Assembly (NCBI GenBank): GCA_017591395.1 | Contig: WEDG01000326.1 | Coordinates: 248,001-312,000 of the forward strand | Direction of reading: 5' to 3' | Length of the DNA: 64,000 nt | From: Schistocephalus solidus | Lineage: Eukaryota > Platyhelminthes > Cestoda > Diphyllobothriidea > Diphyllobothriidae | Shown: positions 54,363-63,450 of the stretch, piece by piece | Numbering within the stretch: the first letter of the stretch is position 1 | Layout: every line of letters starts with the position of its first letter | The notes under the pieces: model-generated | Database searches by the model: none | What the model was told of the DNA's origin: nothing | The model's input: only the letters and a program-made list of their open reading frames with translations | Program-made: the position numbers and the translations under genes

Positions 54363-55065
54363 AGTCGAAATACATGTCATTGCAAAGTAGTGTGTAACAT
54401 ATTCACGTAGAATGAAAATTGTTTTTAACAGCGGAATCTGGGCCCAGTCATCCTGAAGGTCCGATGATTACCTATTTCAAATAATAGATATCACCGTTAT
54501 CTGTATGTATGTGCGAAGCTTTTTTATGACGTAGCAGTTCCTTCCTGTAAGAATGAACGGTAATTGTCAAGCGAATATAAATGGAGTTTATCTTCGAATG
54601 TGGCGGTCGTCTCCGCCCGTATGATGTCCTCTGGAAGTTCGATCTAGGTACTGAAAACTCGCTGCAAAAACGAAGGGCAACGAACATCCAGGTTTGATTA
54701 GGCTCATCGAAGATATTCCAGTTAAAATACATATGTTACTATAAAGTAGTGAGTAACATAGTCACATAGAAAGAAAATAGTTTTAAAACACTGGGTTCTA
54801 GGAACAGTCATCCTAAAGAATTGAAGATTACCTATATCCCCATTATCTGAAGGTATGTGCGAAACTTTGGTGTGATTTAGCGGTGCCTTCCTGGAGGAAT
54901 GAACGGTATTTTTCAAGCAAATATAAATTCAGTTTATGTTTGAATGTGTATGTCGTGTCTGCCCGTATGAGGTCCTCTGGGAGTCCGTTCCAGGCACCGA
55001 CAACTCTCTGCAAAAATGAGTGGCGACGAACATCGAGATGGGATAAGGTTCCTTGAAGTTTCAGA
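54363..55065 (-). repeat. Tandem duplication of the CR1-B 3' terminus, about 350 bp units
   Basis: Both units run, on the + strand, from an AAATACAT...TAAC end through CTTCCT...GAATGAACGGTA and the CCCGTATGA..TCCTCTGG coding block to GACGAACATC (54675-54692 and 55021-55040). They encode the same C-terminal peptide (SFLQEGTA and then SFAHT). The left unit is more decayed. Confidence 0.8.
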
Positions 55066-56470
55066 GAATTCCCACGCAGGTTAGTTGTTGTAGCAAATGA
55101 AAAAAATGTCTTCGAAGTGTAAAACACAGTCCTGATTCCTTACAAGCAGGTATGTCTTTATGGGATCACCTCGAATCTGCCTGTATTCAAGATGGAAAAT
55201 GTTAAGAGCGTCAAGTCTGTATTTGTATGATAAAGACTTTAGACCCTACAGGACTTTTTTGCCCTCATTTGAACCCTTTTGAGCAGTTTGTAATCTTTTT
55301 TCAGCGACGGTTGCCACGCCTTAACTATATATTCGAGGTGTGATCGAATGAACCTCCCATATATTTTTCCACATATGCCCTTATCGATGTCTACGAAAGT
55401 TCTTTTAATGGCAATCAGGACATTTGATGCCTTTTTGGCCGCCCTTACACATTGAGCGAAGGGCTTGAGGGAAGACAAGGTGGTGATTCCTAAGTCCTTT
55501 TGTTCGGATCCATTTGACAGGCACCTTCCGTCATGGAAGTATTGATGGGAGTCGCTCATCGCGATCGCCTTCTTCGTTTTGAACCGCAGTGCGACATATT
55601 TCTGAAAGTTGAACTTCATCTGCCATTTATCGTACCATTCAGATAGGCTATTGAGTCATTCTTGTAAAGTCTGTTCATCAGTACTGTATCGGATTGGTTG
55701 CCATATCTTGATGTCATCTACGAACATGACTTCCGTGCTGTTCAATCCATTCATACAATCATTGGCATAGATTAAGAAAAGTAATGGTCCAAGAACGGAG
55801 CCCTGAGGTACACCACTCACGACCGGCACGGAAATTGGTTTCGCATTAACAAGGCACACGGAATGTGATCGGTTGATCAAGAAGTTTTCTATCCAATTGA
55901 GTAAATTCCCCCTTATTCCGAATTCTCGGACTTTGTAGTGTAACCTGCGGTGAGGAATACTATAAAAGGCTTTTTTGAAGTCAAGTTAGACTACATCAAG
56001 GCTGGTGTACTCATCTAATGACCTGGACCACTATTCCATTGAATAGAGCATATTGGTCAAACAGGAGTGATTTCGTCAAAATTCATGTTGGGCACTGTCA
56101 AGGATTTTTACTTCGAGGAACTTCATGCTGACCTTTTTGATGATCCTTTCCATCACTTTGCAATAAATGCATGTTAGGCTCACCGGTCGATGGTTTGTAG
56201 CACTGGTCCTGGATCCACCCTTGTGAATAGGGTATATATTTGCTGATTTCCGATCAGAGGGGAGGAGGCCTCAATTGAAGGATGACTGGAAAATACACGA
56301 GAGTGGTTTAGAGAGTTCGCTAGCAAGCTCCTTCAGTACTTTTACTGGTATTTGATCAGGACGCGGAGACTTGGCGTCGTTAAGTGCAAGAAGCTCCTTC
56401 TTCACATCTTCTTCTGTGAATTCGAGGTCCTCAATGACTGAGTCGTTCTTCTTGCATGAAAGTCCGTTTG
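54363..56470 (-). mobile_element. 5'-truncated CR1/Jockey-type element (CR1-B) with duplicated 3' end
   Basis: Minus strand. RT region from 56470: DAKSPRPDQIPVKVLKEL, IYPIHKGGSRTSATNHRPVS, LDFKKAFYSIPHRRL, VSGVPQGSVLGPLLFLIYAN, MFVDDIKIW, QKDLGITTLSSLK, then the C-terminal RVVGAWNGLPEDLI (about 54960). In the catalytic box the residue before the Asp pair is Val (FVDD) and IYIDD is changed to IYAND, and there are several stops, so it is inactive. The endonuclease and ORF1 are missing. The 3' end is present twice in tandem (54363-54719 and 54720-55065). Confidence 0.83.
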
Positions 56471-56669
56471 GTTAGATTCCTTATTTCCTACTCCATCCCT
56501 CAGAATTTCTGCTGGAGGCTGAAACACCCCACACATGTTTCGTCTTCGTAAGCTACATTAGTAAAGCATACTGAACTTTTACCCTGTTTAGCGGGAAATG
56601 AACAAATAGCAGAATAACGATAGTTACAATTGTTTTCTGCTTTTCCATTAACTTGCTTAAGAAGATCCC

Positions 56670-56768
56670 CTGCCAATATGGCCGAGTGGGTAAAGGCGCC
56701 GAGAGACGGTCCCAAGCAGCTTGGTCGTGGACCAATTTTTTGTGACAATAAACTTATGGAACTTGAGT
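56670..56768 (+). repeat. tRNA-Leu/Ser-like SINE with CR1-like tail
   Basis: CCAATATGGCCGAGTGGGTA at 56672-56691 matches the D arm of tRNA-Leu/Ser (A box TGGCCGAGTGG) and continues AAAGGCGCC. No B box follows. The short element ends in AATAAACTTATGGAACTTGAG, which resembles the 3' tail of the CR1-type elements here. A tRNA head with an LINE-like tail is the standard SINE plan. Confidence 0.6.
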
Positions 56769-57030
56769 TTTGCATGTTATAATTGCCACAAAATTAACAG
56801 AGAGTCAGCTGAGTTTTCAACAATAAGAATTTGAAAATATAAGGACTCAGCCTTTGGTTTGAGTCCCTTCCGCGATTGAGAGCAGATGCAGGGATCACAC
56901 AGCCGGCGTGAGTTTCAGAAAGCAGCAAAGATCGAGCGACCAAGTTGCAATTTACAAACTCTGAGGAATATAAAGACAATTCTTTAATAGATTTTCCAAC
57001 ACCGTGTCTTCTACACTGAGGTATAGACTA
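56769..57030. other. Unassigned sequence
   Basis: Short stretch with no recognised feature. Confidence 0.4.
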
Positions 57031-57510
57031 AAAATTGTTAGGCTCGAGGTACTTGAAATTCGAAACCAATTTCAAACAACGCGCTCTGACTGCTATATTA
57101 ACTCTCAAACGACAAGGAGCTTTCCGAACCCTCATACGTTGTCAGCAAAATCATAGTACTATCCCATTGAGTCTAGCTATTAATTTTTTAGTGAAGCAGT
57201 TTTTTCTCCTAATTTTTTCAAAATTTCTGGCTCTCCGAACTCCGCCTCCGATTTTACCGTATGAGTTTTTTTATTGCTTCTTTTCTAGTTCACCGTTTAT
57301 GTCAAAGATTGTTTACTATTGTTTCAAAAATGGCAAATCGTTCTGAATCGGATATGCCTACCATATTGTTCATTTCTGCTGTTAATATGGCTGCTCACAT
57401 AGTGCAGCAATTATCCACTTTGTATTTATTTACACCGCGATACTAAGTTTAAAATGACGGGGCTCTCTGGGCCTTTAATATACAATTTATTTATTTATTT
57501 TCTTAGTTGT
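57031..57510 (+). repeat. Possible 3'-UTR stub of a CR1-C type element
   Basis: Weak but ordered resemblance to 59440-59800, the region behind the CR1-C coding end: GAAGCAGTTTTTTCTCCT here against TAAGCAGTTATTTTCTCCT, GAACTCCGCCTCC against GAACTCTGCCTCC, CTTTTCTAGTTCAC against CTTTCTAGTTCAC, and a TTTATTTATTTAT end in both. It lies just left of the inverted piece of CR1-C. Confidence 0.5.
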
Positions 57511-57549
57511 AAGAGTTAAAGATAAAACTTTCACTTCTGCTGTCATGGG

Positions 57550-58218
57550 ATGTACTGCAGAAATTGCAGTTATATTAGAGCTAACATACACAGCGATTCC
57601 TCCTCCGCGGCTTCTCCTGCCAGTTCGAAAGAGCTGATAACCACGGATGATACTTCAGATTCTCGAATATCTTCTGAGAGCCATGTTTCTATCAGGGCAA
57701 TTATATCTTGCGCTTTTTCATCAAAAAACGTCCAGAGCTCACTCATTTTATTGAAAAGGCTCTAGATGTTTGAGTACATGACCTTTATTGTCCATCTTCT
57801 CAGGTGATATAAGGAGTCTGCTACAGGAAGGACCACTTCATCACTATAATTTCTTGTCCCGTATTTGGAGCCATTCCCCCACTTTTCGGTCCTACTCTTC
57901 AGTTCGGTCCTAAGCTCTTTCATTTTGTGTCTGTCTGGTGGTTCGTAATCTGGTTGAAAAAACTTTCTTTATGAGTAACGGAGAGCCATTTTCTGTCCCA
58001 TAAGGCGTTAGGCCTACACTTCATTTTCGAGAATGATTTTAAGAGGCCGCGGTGATAAAAGTTAATCAGAAGCATTTGCTTTCCCTAGACGGAAGGCTTT
58101 GTGCACAGTTACGTATCATCCATCTTGAAGGACGGCATTTGAATATGTTCGGAAGAGATGCAGATCATGTTCTACTCTTTCCTTTGCAATCAAAGAAGTC
58201 GACTCAGGAGCCCCTTTT
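57550..58218 (-). pseudogene. CR1-C inverted 5' piece: ORF1 end and endonuclease start
   Basis: From 58218 on the minus strand: ESTSLIAKERVEHDLHLFRT, then VTVHKAFRLGKANASD and RPLKIILENEV, parallel to the ORF1 block of CR1-A. After stops, the first endonuclease motifs follow (YSNI, SLFNKMSELW, IIALIETWLSED). The match ends near 57550 before the catalytic GDFN motif. Confidence 0.78.
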
Positions 58219-59150
58219 ATGACGAAATTTTTTTTTCGGTCAATATGCTTCCTTGGAAAATTGATGCTCATATTTGCTGACGGAGCTACGACACCAGGAG
58301 AATTATATTCTGGTAGACTACGCTATCTGCATTGGTGTTACCATTTTTGTATAGCACACTGGTTTCGGTCTAAGAGCCTTCTCAGTCGTTGGCCTTTTGT
58401 AATGTCTACAACAAATTCGTTCGGACTGAGACGCTCTTTCGGTGTGGAGCTCCACATGGCTGATGGAGTTCTCACATTCTAAATTTCGCTTAATGAGTTT
58501 TGAGCCTGTAGGTCTACCGCAACCTGTTATTTTTAAAGGTTGCCCTATGACTGAATGTTCCTCTATCAAGGACTTGAGTTTAAGCTACACCAATAAATTA
58601 GATCTTTCACCTCATTCCGCTAGAATTACGGCCAAAGCTGCTCAGATTTGCCGCTTTATTTCTTATACTTTCTACCTTCCTGAAATTAAATTGAAATTTT
58701 ATCGTATGCTTGTGCTTCCTGTTCTTGAATTTAACTGTCCTTTCTTCAGTTTGATGAACGCATCTAGCCGTTCAAAAATTGAAAATGTCCAAAGACATTT
58801 CACAAAAAACTCGTGTTTTCGACTCTTTCAATCACTTCGTACTCAAATAGATGCCAGCTAACGAAGCTAAAATTTATTTGGGTCAGGAGACTGGAAGCAG
58901 GCTTTTGTCTCCTTTTCCAACTTAATAATAGTTCAACTCTCCCCAAGCTTTCTGTCATTACCCCCGTTAGTTTTCCTTATAAACCTAAGAAATTCTGCAC
59001 TAATTATACCTCCCCCTGCATCCGCCAAGTGTAAACGCTCTCTCTTCTTTGCTTCCAGGTAGAGCTTTCTTTGGAATAACTTGCCAATTGAAATAAGGTC
59101 ATTTACGTGTATATCTGCATTAAAGCGAAGACTGCACATTTATCTTAACA
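58219..59150 (+). pseudogene. CR1-C forward 3' piece: RT palm end and C-terminal domain
   Basis: LMLIFADGAT at about 58264 is a decayed YADD box. The clear part is 58560-58800: SIKDLSLSYTNKLDLSPHSA, ITAKAAQICRFISYTFYLPE, IKLKFYRMLVLPVLEFNCPF, NASSRSKIENVQRHFTK, then after a shift RRLEAGFCLLFQLNNSS and NLPIEIRSFTC (58870-59100), the thumb and C-terminal region. Confidence 0.78.
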
Positions 59151-60843
59151 CTGATTATATTAACCTTTTATTTTCCTCTTCTTTTCCCAGTAGCTTTGCC
59201 CATGACTCGGATAAAGGACCATGGGGAATTTAAGTGGCCCTCTTAAAACTATTTTTTCACTTCCTCGAGTCCTCCATGAACCATGATGTTTCCTTATATC
59301 ACCAGTCATCCAAACGATGAAGTCATTCGGACATACAAATTCGGCCGTCCACAGACTAAAATTCTGCCATTGCGTTGGATCCTAACCATCAACAGAAATC
59401 AATTCTGGATCCCAAAAGTCTGAGTCCTCAAGTTCATAAACGCATTTTCAAGAGATTTTGTTTCGTACGCCTAAGTTATCAAGAACGCATCATCTCAACG
59501 TTTCATTGTCTCATTCTGAAATGCTACCGCAATATTACCCTACTCTACCACCTGACCTTATTTTCCTAAGCAGTTATTTTCTCCTACCTTCTATCCGAAA
59601 ATGAAGGCCTATTGAACTCTGCCTCCATTTTTAAGGTAGGAATTTTTTCACTACCTATCTTTCTAGTTCACTTTTAATTTCAAAACATCGCTAACTGTTC
59701 ACCTAGCAGTACAAGTTCTGTCTACATTATTAAGTATTTGTACATTTTATCTGTACACATTGTCATAACTTTATTTATTTATTTACATATGTTCGTTTTG
59801 ACAGTGTCTTGTCGGTGCTTACCAAATATAAATACTTAATTCTAAATTTCAAATGTACTGCATACTAGCTGCCATGTTCGCTTCCTTACACTGGCTGTTG
59901 AATGACCTCCATTACTGACTTGTCCTTGTGGTGGAATAAAGTAATGACGTCTCCTTCCAGAATTAATGGCGAGCCCTTCTTGTGGTTTCTTATAGGTTTT
60001 TTGAGGTTTGTTCTGGAGGTTCCTTCAGTAGTGTTCGGTGATTTGTTAGGTTTATTTGCCTATTAGGTAATAAAGCTTCACTCATCATTGTTGAATTAAC
60101 GTCAACTCCCTTTTTATTCAGTGGCAGTGGTTTGTCTGGAGTTTCCCCTGGAGAAGTAACTCATTTCATCTTCCTAGGTGGTTTTAAATTAACAACAACT
60201 ATGCCTTCTTTACGAGGTTAGTCATTGCTGTTCGGCTGGGGATTTGACGGAATATGAAGGGATTTGCATTTGGTGTCCTCTAGAGTAGTCCCAATGATGT
60301 CAGTCAGTAAGCCATGCTTCTGTTAGAGTATCTAGACTTGCTGAGTAAGGTCCACGCAACCGACTCGATGATGGGATGTTGTGGAATCCGTCTCATTTTT
60401 GCAGTGATTTCAGTCTGATGTCAATTGTGATGCCAGATGTTATGATTTAATTTCGCTAGCAATCTGTCTGTTACTTGTTCACGTCTTGGCTGCTGCTTAA
60501 CCGAGTTCATAGTTATATTATTTTACCTTTTTCCACAGCTGTCGTTCGGCACTGATGGTTCTTCAACATCCGACTGGATAACTCTGCGCCCGTTACAACC
60601 CCAACCTACCTTTCATTGATTTATTCAAAATTCCCGAAAATGTGGTCGAATATAATACCTTTTCAACTTGATGCCCCAGAATCTCATGTTATGCGCAAGT
60701 TTGTAGACTAAAACTGGTGTTTAGGGTCCTAGAATCATTTACCTTCGGCAATTCCGAGAACATCGGAAAATCCCTAGACTCCGGAGCACCTTGTTTGTAG
60801 GGATGTGTGGCGGCATGTTCGTGTTTCCCCTGGCGGACGACGG
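59151..60843. other. CR1-C 3' tail and region upstream of U2AF1
   Basis: About 59150-59800 is probably the 3' UTR of CR1-C, ending in a TTTATTTATTTAT tract near 59771. From 59800 to 60843 I see no gene, and no TATA box or other promoter element that I can support for U2AF1. Confidence 0.5.
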
Positions 60844-60887
60844 ATGGCTGAGTACTTAGCCTCAATCTTTGGCACAGAGAAGGATAA
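60844..60887 (+). CDS. U2AF1: U2AF1 exon 1
   Basis: Start ATG at 60844. MAEYLASIFGTEKD plus two bases of Lys; this N-terminus is nearly invariant in animals, which fixes the start. Donor GTATGT at 60888; intron of 34 bp. Confidence 0.93.
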
Positions 60888-60921
60888 GTATGTCTCATTT
60901 CGTTGTTTATGCATCTTAAAG

Positions 60922-61009
60922 AGTCAACTGCTCCTTTTACTTCAAAATTGGAGCTTGCCGCCATGGTGAACAGTGTTCGCGCCTTCACAATAAACCAACT
61001 TTCAGCCAG
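60922..61009 (+). CDS. U2AF1: U2AF1 exon 2 (zinc finger 1)
   Basis: Completes Lys, then [20 protein letters not shown] and LHNKPTFSQ, the first CCCH zinc finger that contacts RNA (Cys-x-Cys-x-Cys-x-His spacing intact). Donor GTAGGT at 61010; intron of 33 bp. Confidence 0.94.
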
Positions 61010-61042
61010 GTAGGTTCACTTCGCCCAGTTTTCAGTTTTTAG

Positions 61043-61093
61043 ACAATACTCCTCCAGAATCTTTATATAGCTCCACATAGTTCGGGCCAACCG
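61043..61093 (+). CDS. U2AF1: U2AF1 exon 3
   Basis: 17 codons: TILLQNLYIAPHSSGQP, matching the T(V/I)LLQNLY strand that begins the UHM domain. Donor GTAAGG at 61094; intron of 31 bp, the shortest in the window. Confidence 0.9.
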
Positions 61094-61124
61094 GTAAGGA
61101 TTTGTCTTTTTTAAATTTTTCTAG

Positions 61125-61211
61125 AATGCGGTGGCGAATATGACAGAGGTTCAGGCACAACAGTTGTTTGACGAGTTTTTCGAGGAAGTGTTCGTCGAGT
61201 GCGAGGAAAAA
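61125..61211 (+). CDS. U2AF1: U2AF1 exon 4
   Basis: 29 codons. Begins NAVANMTEVQAQQ (divergent loop), then LFDEFFEEVFVECEEK, the conserved UHM helix A that binds the U2AF2 ligand motif. Donor GTATAT at 61212; the 39-bp intron is a multiple of three without a stop, so a naive translation reads through it. Confidence 0.92.
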
Positions 61212-61250
61212 GTATATTATATATATTTTTATGCTGTTTTTCGTTTGCAG

Positions 61251-61322
61251 TATGGCGAAATCGAAGAAATGAATGTTTGTGACAACCTTGGCGATCACCT
61301 TGTAGGCAATGTTTATATTAAG
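61251..61322 (+). CDS. U2AF1: U2AF1 exon 5
   Basis: 24 codons, YGEIEEMNVCDNLGDHLVGN then VYIK, identical in style to animal U2AF1. Phase 0/0. Donor GTATGT at 61323; intron of 33 bp. Confidence 0.95.
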
Positions 61323-61355
61323 GTATGTCCCTTTTTTTCTGATCGTCTTGCGCAG

Positions 61356-61491
61356 TTTCGTCGTGAAGAAGATGCAGAGAGAAGGCGGTAAAAATGCTTA
61401 ATTGCCGATGGTTTGGCGGTCGGCCCATTCACGCGGAGTTGTCGCCCGTTACGGATTTCCGGGAGGCGTGCTGTCGGCAGTATGAAGTGGG
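61356..61491 (+). CDS. U2AF1: U2AF1 exon 6 (frameshifted)
   Basis: FRREEDAE, then two extra bases (an AG repeat within 61377-61382), then [20 protein letters not shown] and [17 protein letters not shown]. The shift makes TAA at 61389-61391. The UHM Arg-x-Phe-like motif and the start of zinc finger 2 (ACCRQYEVG) are visible. It ends before ECTRGGFCNF; a weak donor GTTCGT lies at 61492, but no following exon was found. Confidence 0.85.
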
Positions 61492-62974
61492 GTTCGTTTA
61501 TTTGTACATTCAAATGTAATATATGCCCGTCGAATCGATCCCTTGCTCTACGGTTGACAGGCTTTATACAAAATGAGCCAGTTTTTTTTCTAGCACATCC
61601 GCCACCCGTTGTAATATGTTCAATTCGCCCTTCGTTTTAGTAACCAAAACTCAAACTCTTGGTGTCGTTGGCCATGTGCTGACCAACGTTCCTTGCATCA
61701 TCACAATTCTAGCCAGGATATTTTGAAGATCGTTTTAACCCGGGCAGCTGCCAAGTTTATAAAAAAACACTGGTAAATGACGTTTCGTTAAGGGGCCACC
61801 AAATACCGCATGTGTTTCCGATAAAGTGGTGTCAGCCGGTCGTGTTTAAACCTCCGTACGCCCTCCTCCCCCCCCTCTTCTCAGCCACGACGCCCACTCT
61901 CCACTAAGGGTTTAGCTGTTTGACAATACACTGGACTTTGTGCAGAAATGTGTACATATAATGTACAATTCAGCTCTGCAAACAGTCCTCATCCTCCATA
62001 ACCATTGCAGTTCCAATGGGGAACCGTTTGACCGTGTGTGGCTATCTACCTACACGTATTTTCATTATTACGTCACACTATTTGGAATTAATATCTTTCA
62101 TACTCACGCCAGTTAGGTGCGCGCTTCCTACTTCCAGTCTTTGCACTCGCTCCAGGCTAGCTCAGATATTTTCTGTTTTGATCCCTCCGGACAACCTGCC
62201 GCTAGATTACTTAAAAATCATACGTTTTGTGCATATTCTGGTGGGATGCCTGATCACCGAAAGGCACTGAACCATCAGAAAGTAAAAAGTTACTCACCAG
62301 TTATTATCCGTAAAAGCTCGATGCAGTGGAAGGAGCATACCGGTTTCCATTCCCTATAACTCATCGCTATCTCGTTCCGATCTGGAGTTCGTATTTCAGT
62401 TTTGTCTGTACAATCAGCCGTTTTACGACAAGTTCGTTGTCAAAATAGAAGCAAAAGTTATTTCACCTGTCTAATGGGTTCAACAATCTTGCAGCATTTA
62501 GCTGGTTTTGTGGACGTTCCTAACAGCAATGAGCCTATCCAATACCAATACACCAACCGCTGATATTGCAGTAAGTTCATGTAGTTGACTGCTTTTTTTG
62601 TTTTCATCCCTAATCACCCATATGTCAAGCGATTTCTGTTTACGTCTACCTGGGTTCTATTCCCCTGGATTATAATCGCTCATTGGTTAAGATACTACCA
62701 CTAACTTTCAGGCCGCTTCATATACGTCAGTCTGTACCAGGCGACACGTTTGTCCGTTCTTACTCTTGACCGTTCTTGTGACCGCACTCGTTGCCACATT
62801 CCCTCCAAAACGTAAAGTTATCATTCTTGGTTCCACAGTGGCCGCTGTGTCGTACTATCAAACAGATTTGCACTATCTCTGTCGCCGCGTTAGCAATTCG
62901 GATCTGCTTTGCCCCACTCACGCCTCTTTTCAATTTCTGATGCAGCTTCCTGTATTTGCACTGAGTGAAGCTCT
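61492..62974. other. Region after U2AF1, unassigned
   Basis: I searched by eye for the missing U2AF1 exon (CTRGGFCNFMHLKPISREL) and did not find a convincing match; 61500-61560 has at most faint similarity in a shifted frame. No other feature recognised. Confidence 0.5.
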
Positions 62975-63270
62975 AACTCTCATTACAGGGCGTTGGACTT
63001 AAACCAACAGATCGTAGGTTCGATTCTCGGGTATCGCAACACCTGGGGTTCGGTAAAACTGACTGATGACGGATGATAAACCAGAAATGGCAAATCTAGT
63101 CTCACTTGTAATTGTCCGTAACGGTATTCCGCCTACAATATACTAGCCGCTGTGAGGCTGCTGGCAGGGATTGAGAGTAAGCCCCGAAGCAGAACAGAAC
63201 GAATGTGTCCCCCGACAAGATCAATGAGCGCCCCCATTACCACTGTTAATATACCCGATCGCAACCGACA
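62975..63270 (+). repeat. SINE with tRNA-like head and hammerhead-like core (copy 4)
   Basis: Best head of the family: anticodon arm GTTGG-ACTTAAA-CCAAC (about 62994-63010) and perfect B box GGTTCGATTC at 63017-63026. Core: CTGATGA at 63063-63069, GAAA at 63084-63087; stem I pairing is weak in this copy. The tail GTTAATATACCCGATCGCAA at 63245-63264 matches copy 2. Confidence 0.85.
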
Positions 63271-63450
63271 GAATAACAAGCCCGTGACTCCATCGTTAGG
63301 GTCTTGGACGTCTAACCAAGAGATTGCGAGTTCAAGTTTGGGGTGTTGCACCACCTGTGGTTGGGTTTAGCTGGCTAATGACGGTCAATAGGTCAGAAAT
63401 GGCCATTCCGTTCTCGCTTGTCTTTGTTGTCAATCATTACGAGTATTTTG
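63271..63450 (+). repeat. SINE with tRNA-like head and hammerhead-like core (copy 5)
   Basis: In direct tandem with copy 4. Head CTTGGACGTCTAACCAAG and B-box-like GAGTTCAAGTT; core CTAATGA (63375-63381, the G of CTGATGA is changed), a GGTC-AATA-GGTC hairpin closed by two G-U pairs, GAAA at 63396-63399, TGGCCATT, CC. The 3' half is cut short. Confidence 0.78.

Larger units (their letters stand above)
57550..59150 (+). mobile_element. CR1-like element with inverted 5' part (CR1-C, twin priming)
   Basis: Left piece (58218 down to 57550) is on the minus strand and encodes the ORF1 end (RLGKANASD, RPLKIILENEV, FFQPDYEPPDRHKMKELRTE) and the endonuclease start (SLFNKMSELWTFFDEKAQD, then IIALIETWLSEDIRES). 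Right piece (58219 to about 59150) is on the + strand and encodes the RT from a decayed FADD-like motif to the C-terminus. The endonuclease rest and first RT half are missing. Inverted 5' piece, then forward 3' piece, with the most 5' sequence at the junction, is the signature of twin-primed insertion. Confidence 0.78.
60844..61491 (+). other. U2AF1: U2AF1 (U2AF35) gene, six small exons; frameshift and missing 3' end
   Basis: Gene-level entry. U2AF1 is the small subunit of the U2 auxiliary factor; it binds the AG at the 3' splice site and pairs with U2AF2. The six exons give MAEYLASIFGTEKDK, zinc finger 1, and the UHM/RRM up to ACCRQYEVG, about 160 of the roughly 240 residues. The five introns are 34, 33, 31, 39 and 33 bp, all GT-AG, and each join restores the conserved protein. 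A 2-bp insertion at about 61380 puts a TAA in frame in exon 6. Zinc finger 2 and the RS tail were not found in the next 1.5 kb. It has introns, so it is not a processed pseudogene. Confidence 0.9.

Noticed and set aside
61212..61250. Read-through open frame giving U2AF1 an extra VYYIYFYAVFRLQ segment
   Set aside because: The segment has GT and AG ends, is AT-rich, and the conserved protein reads EEK-YGE without it, so I treat it as an intron.
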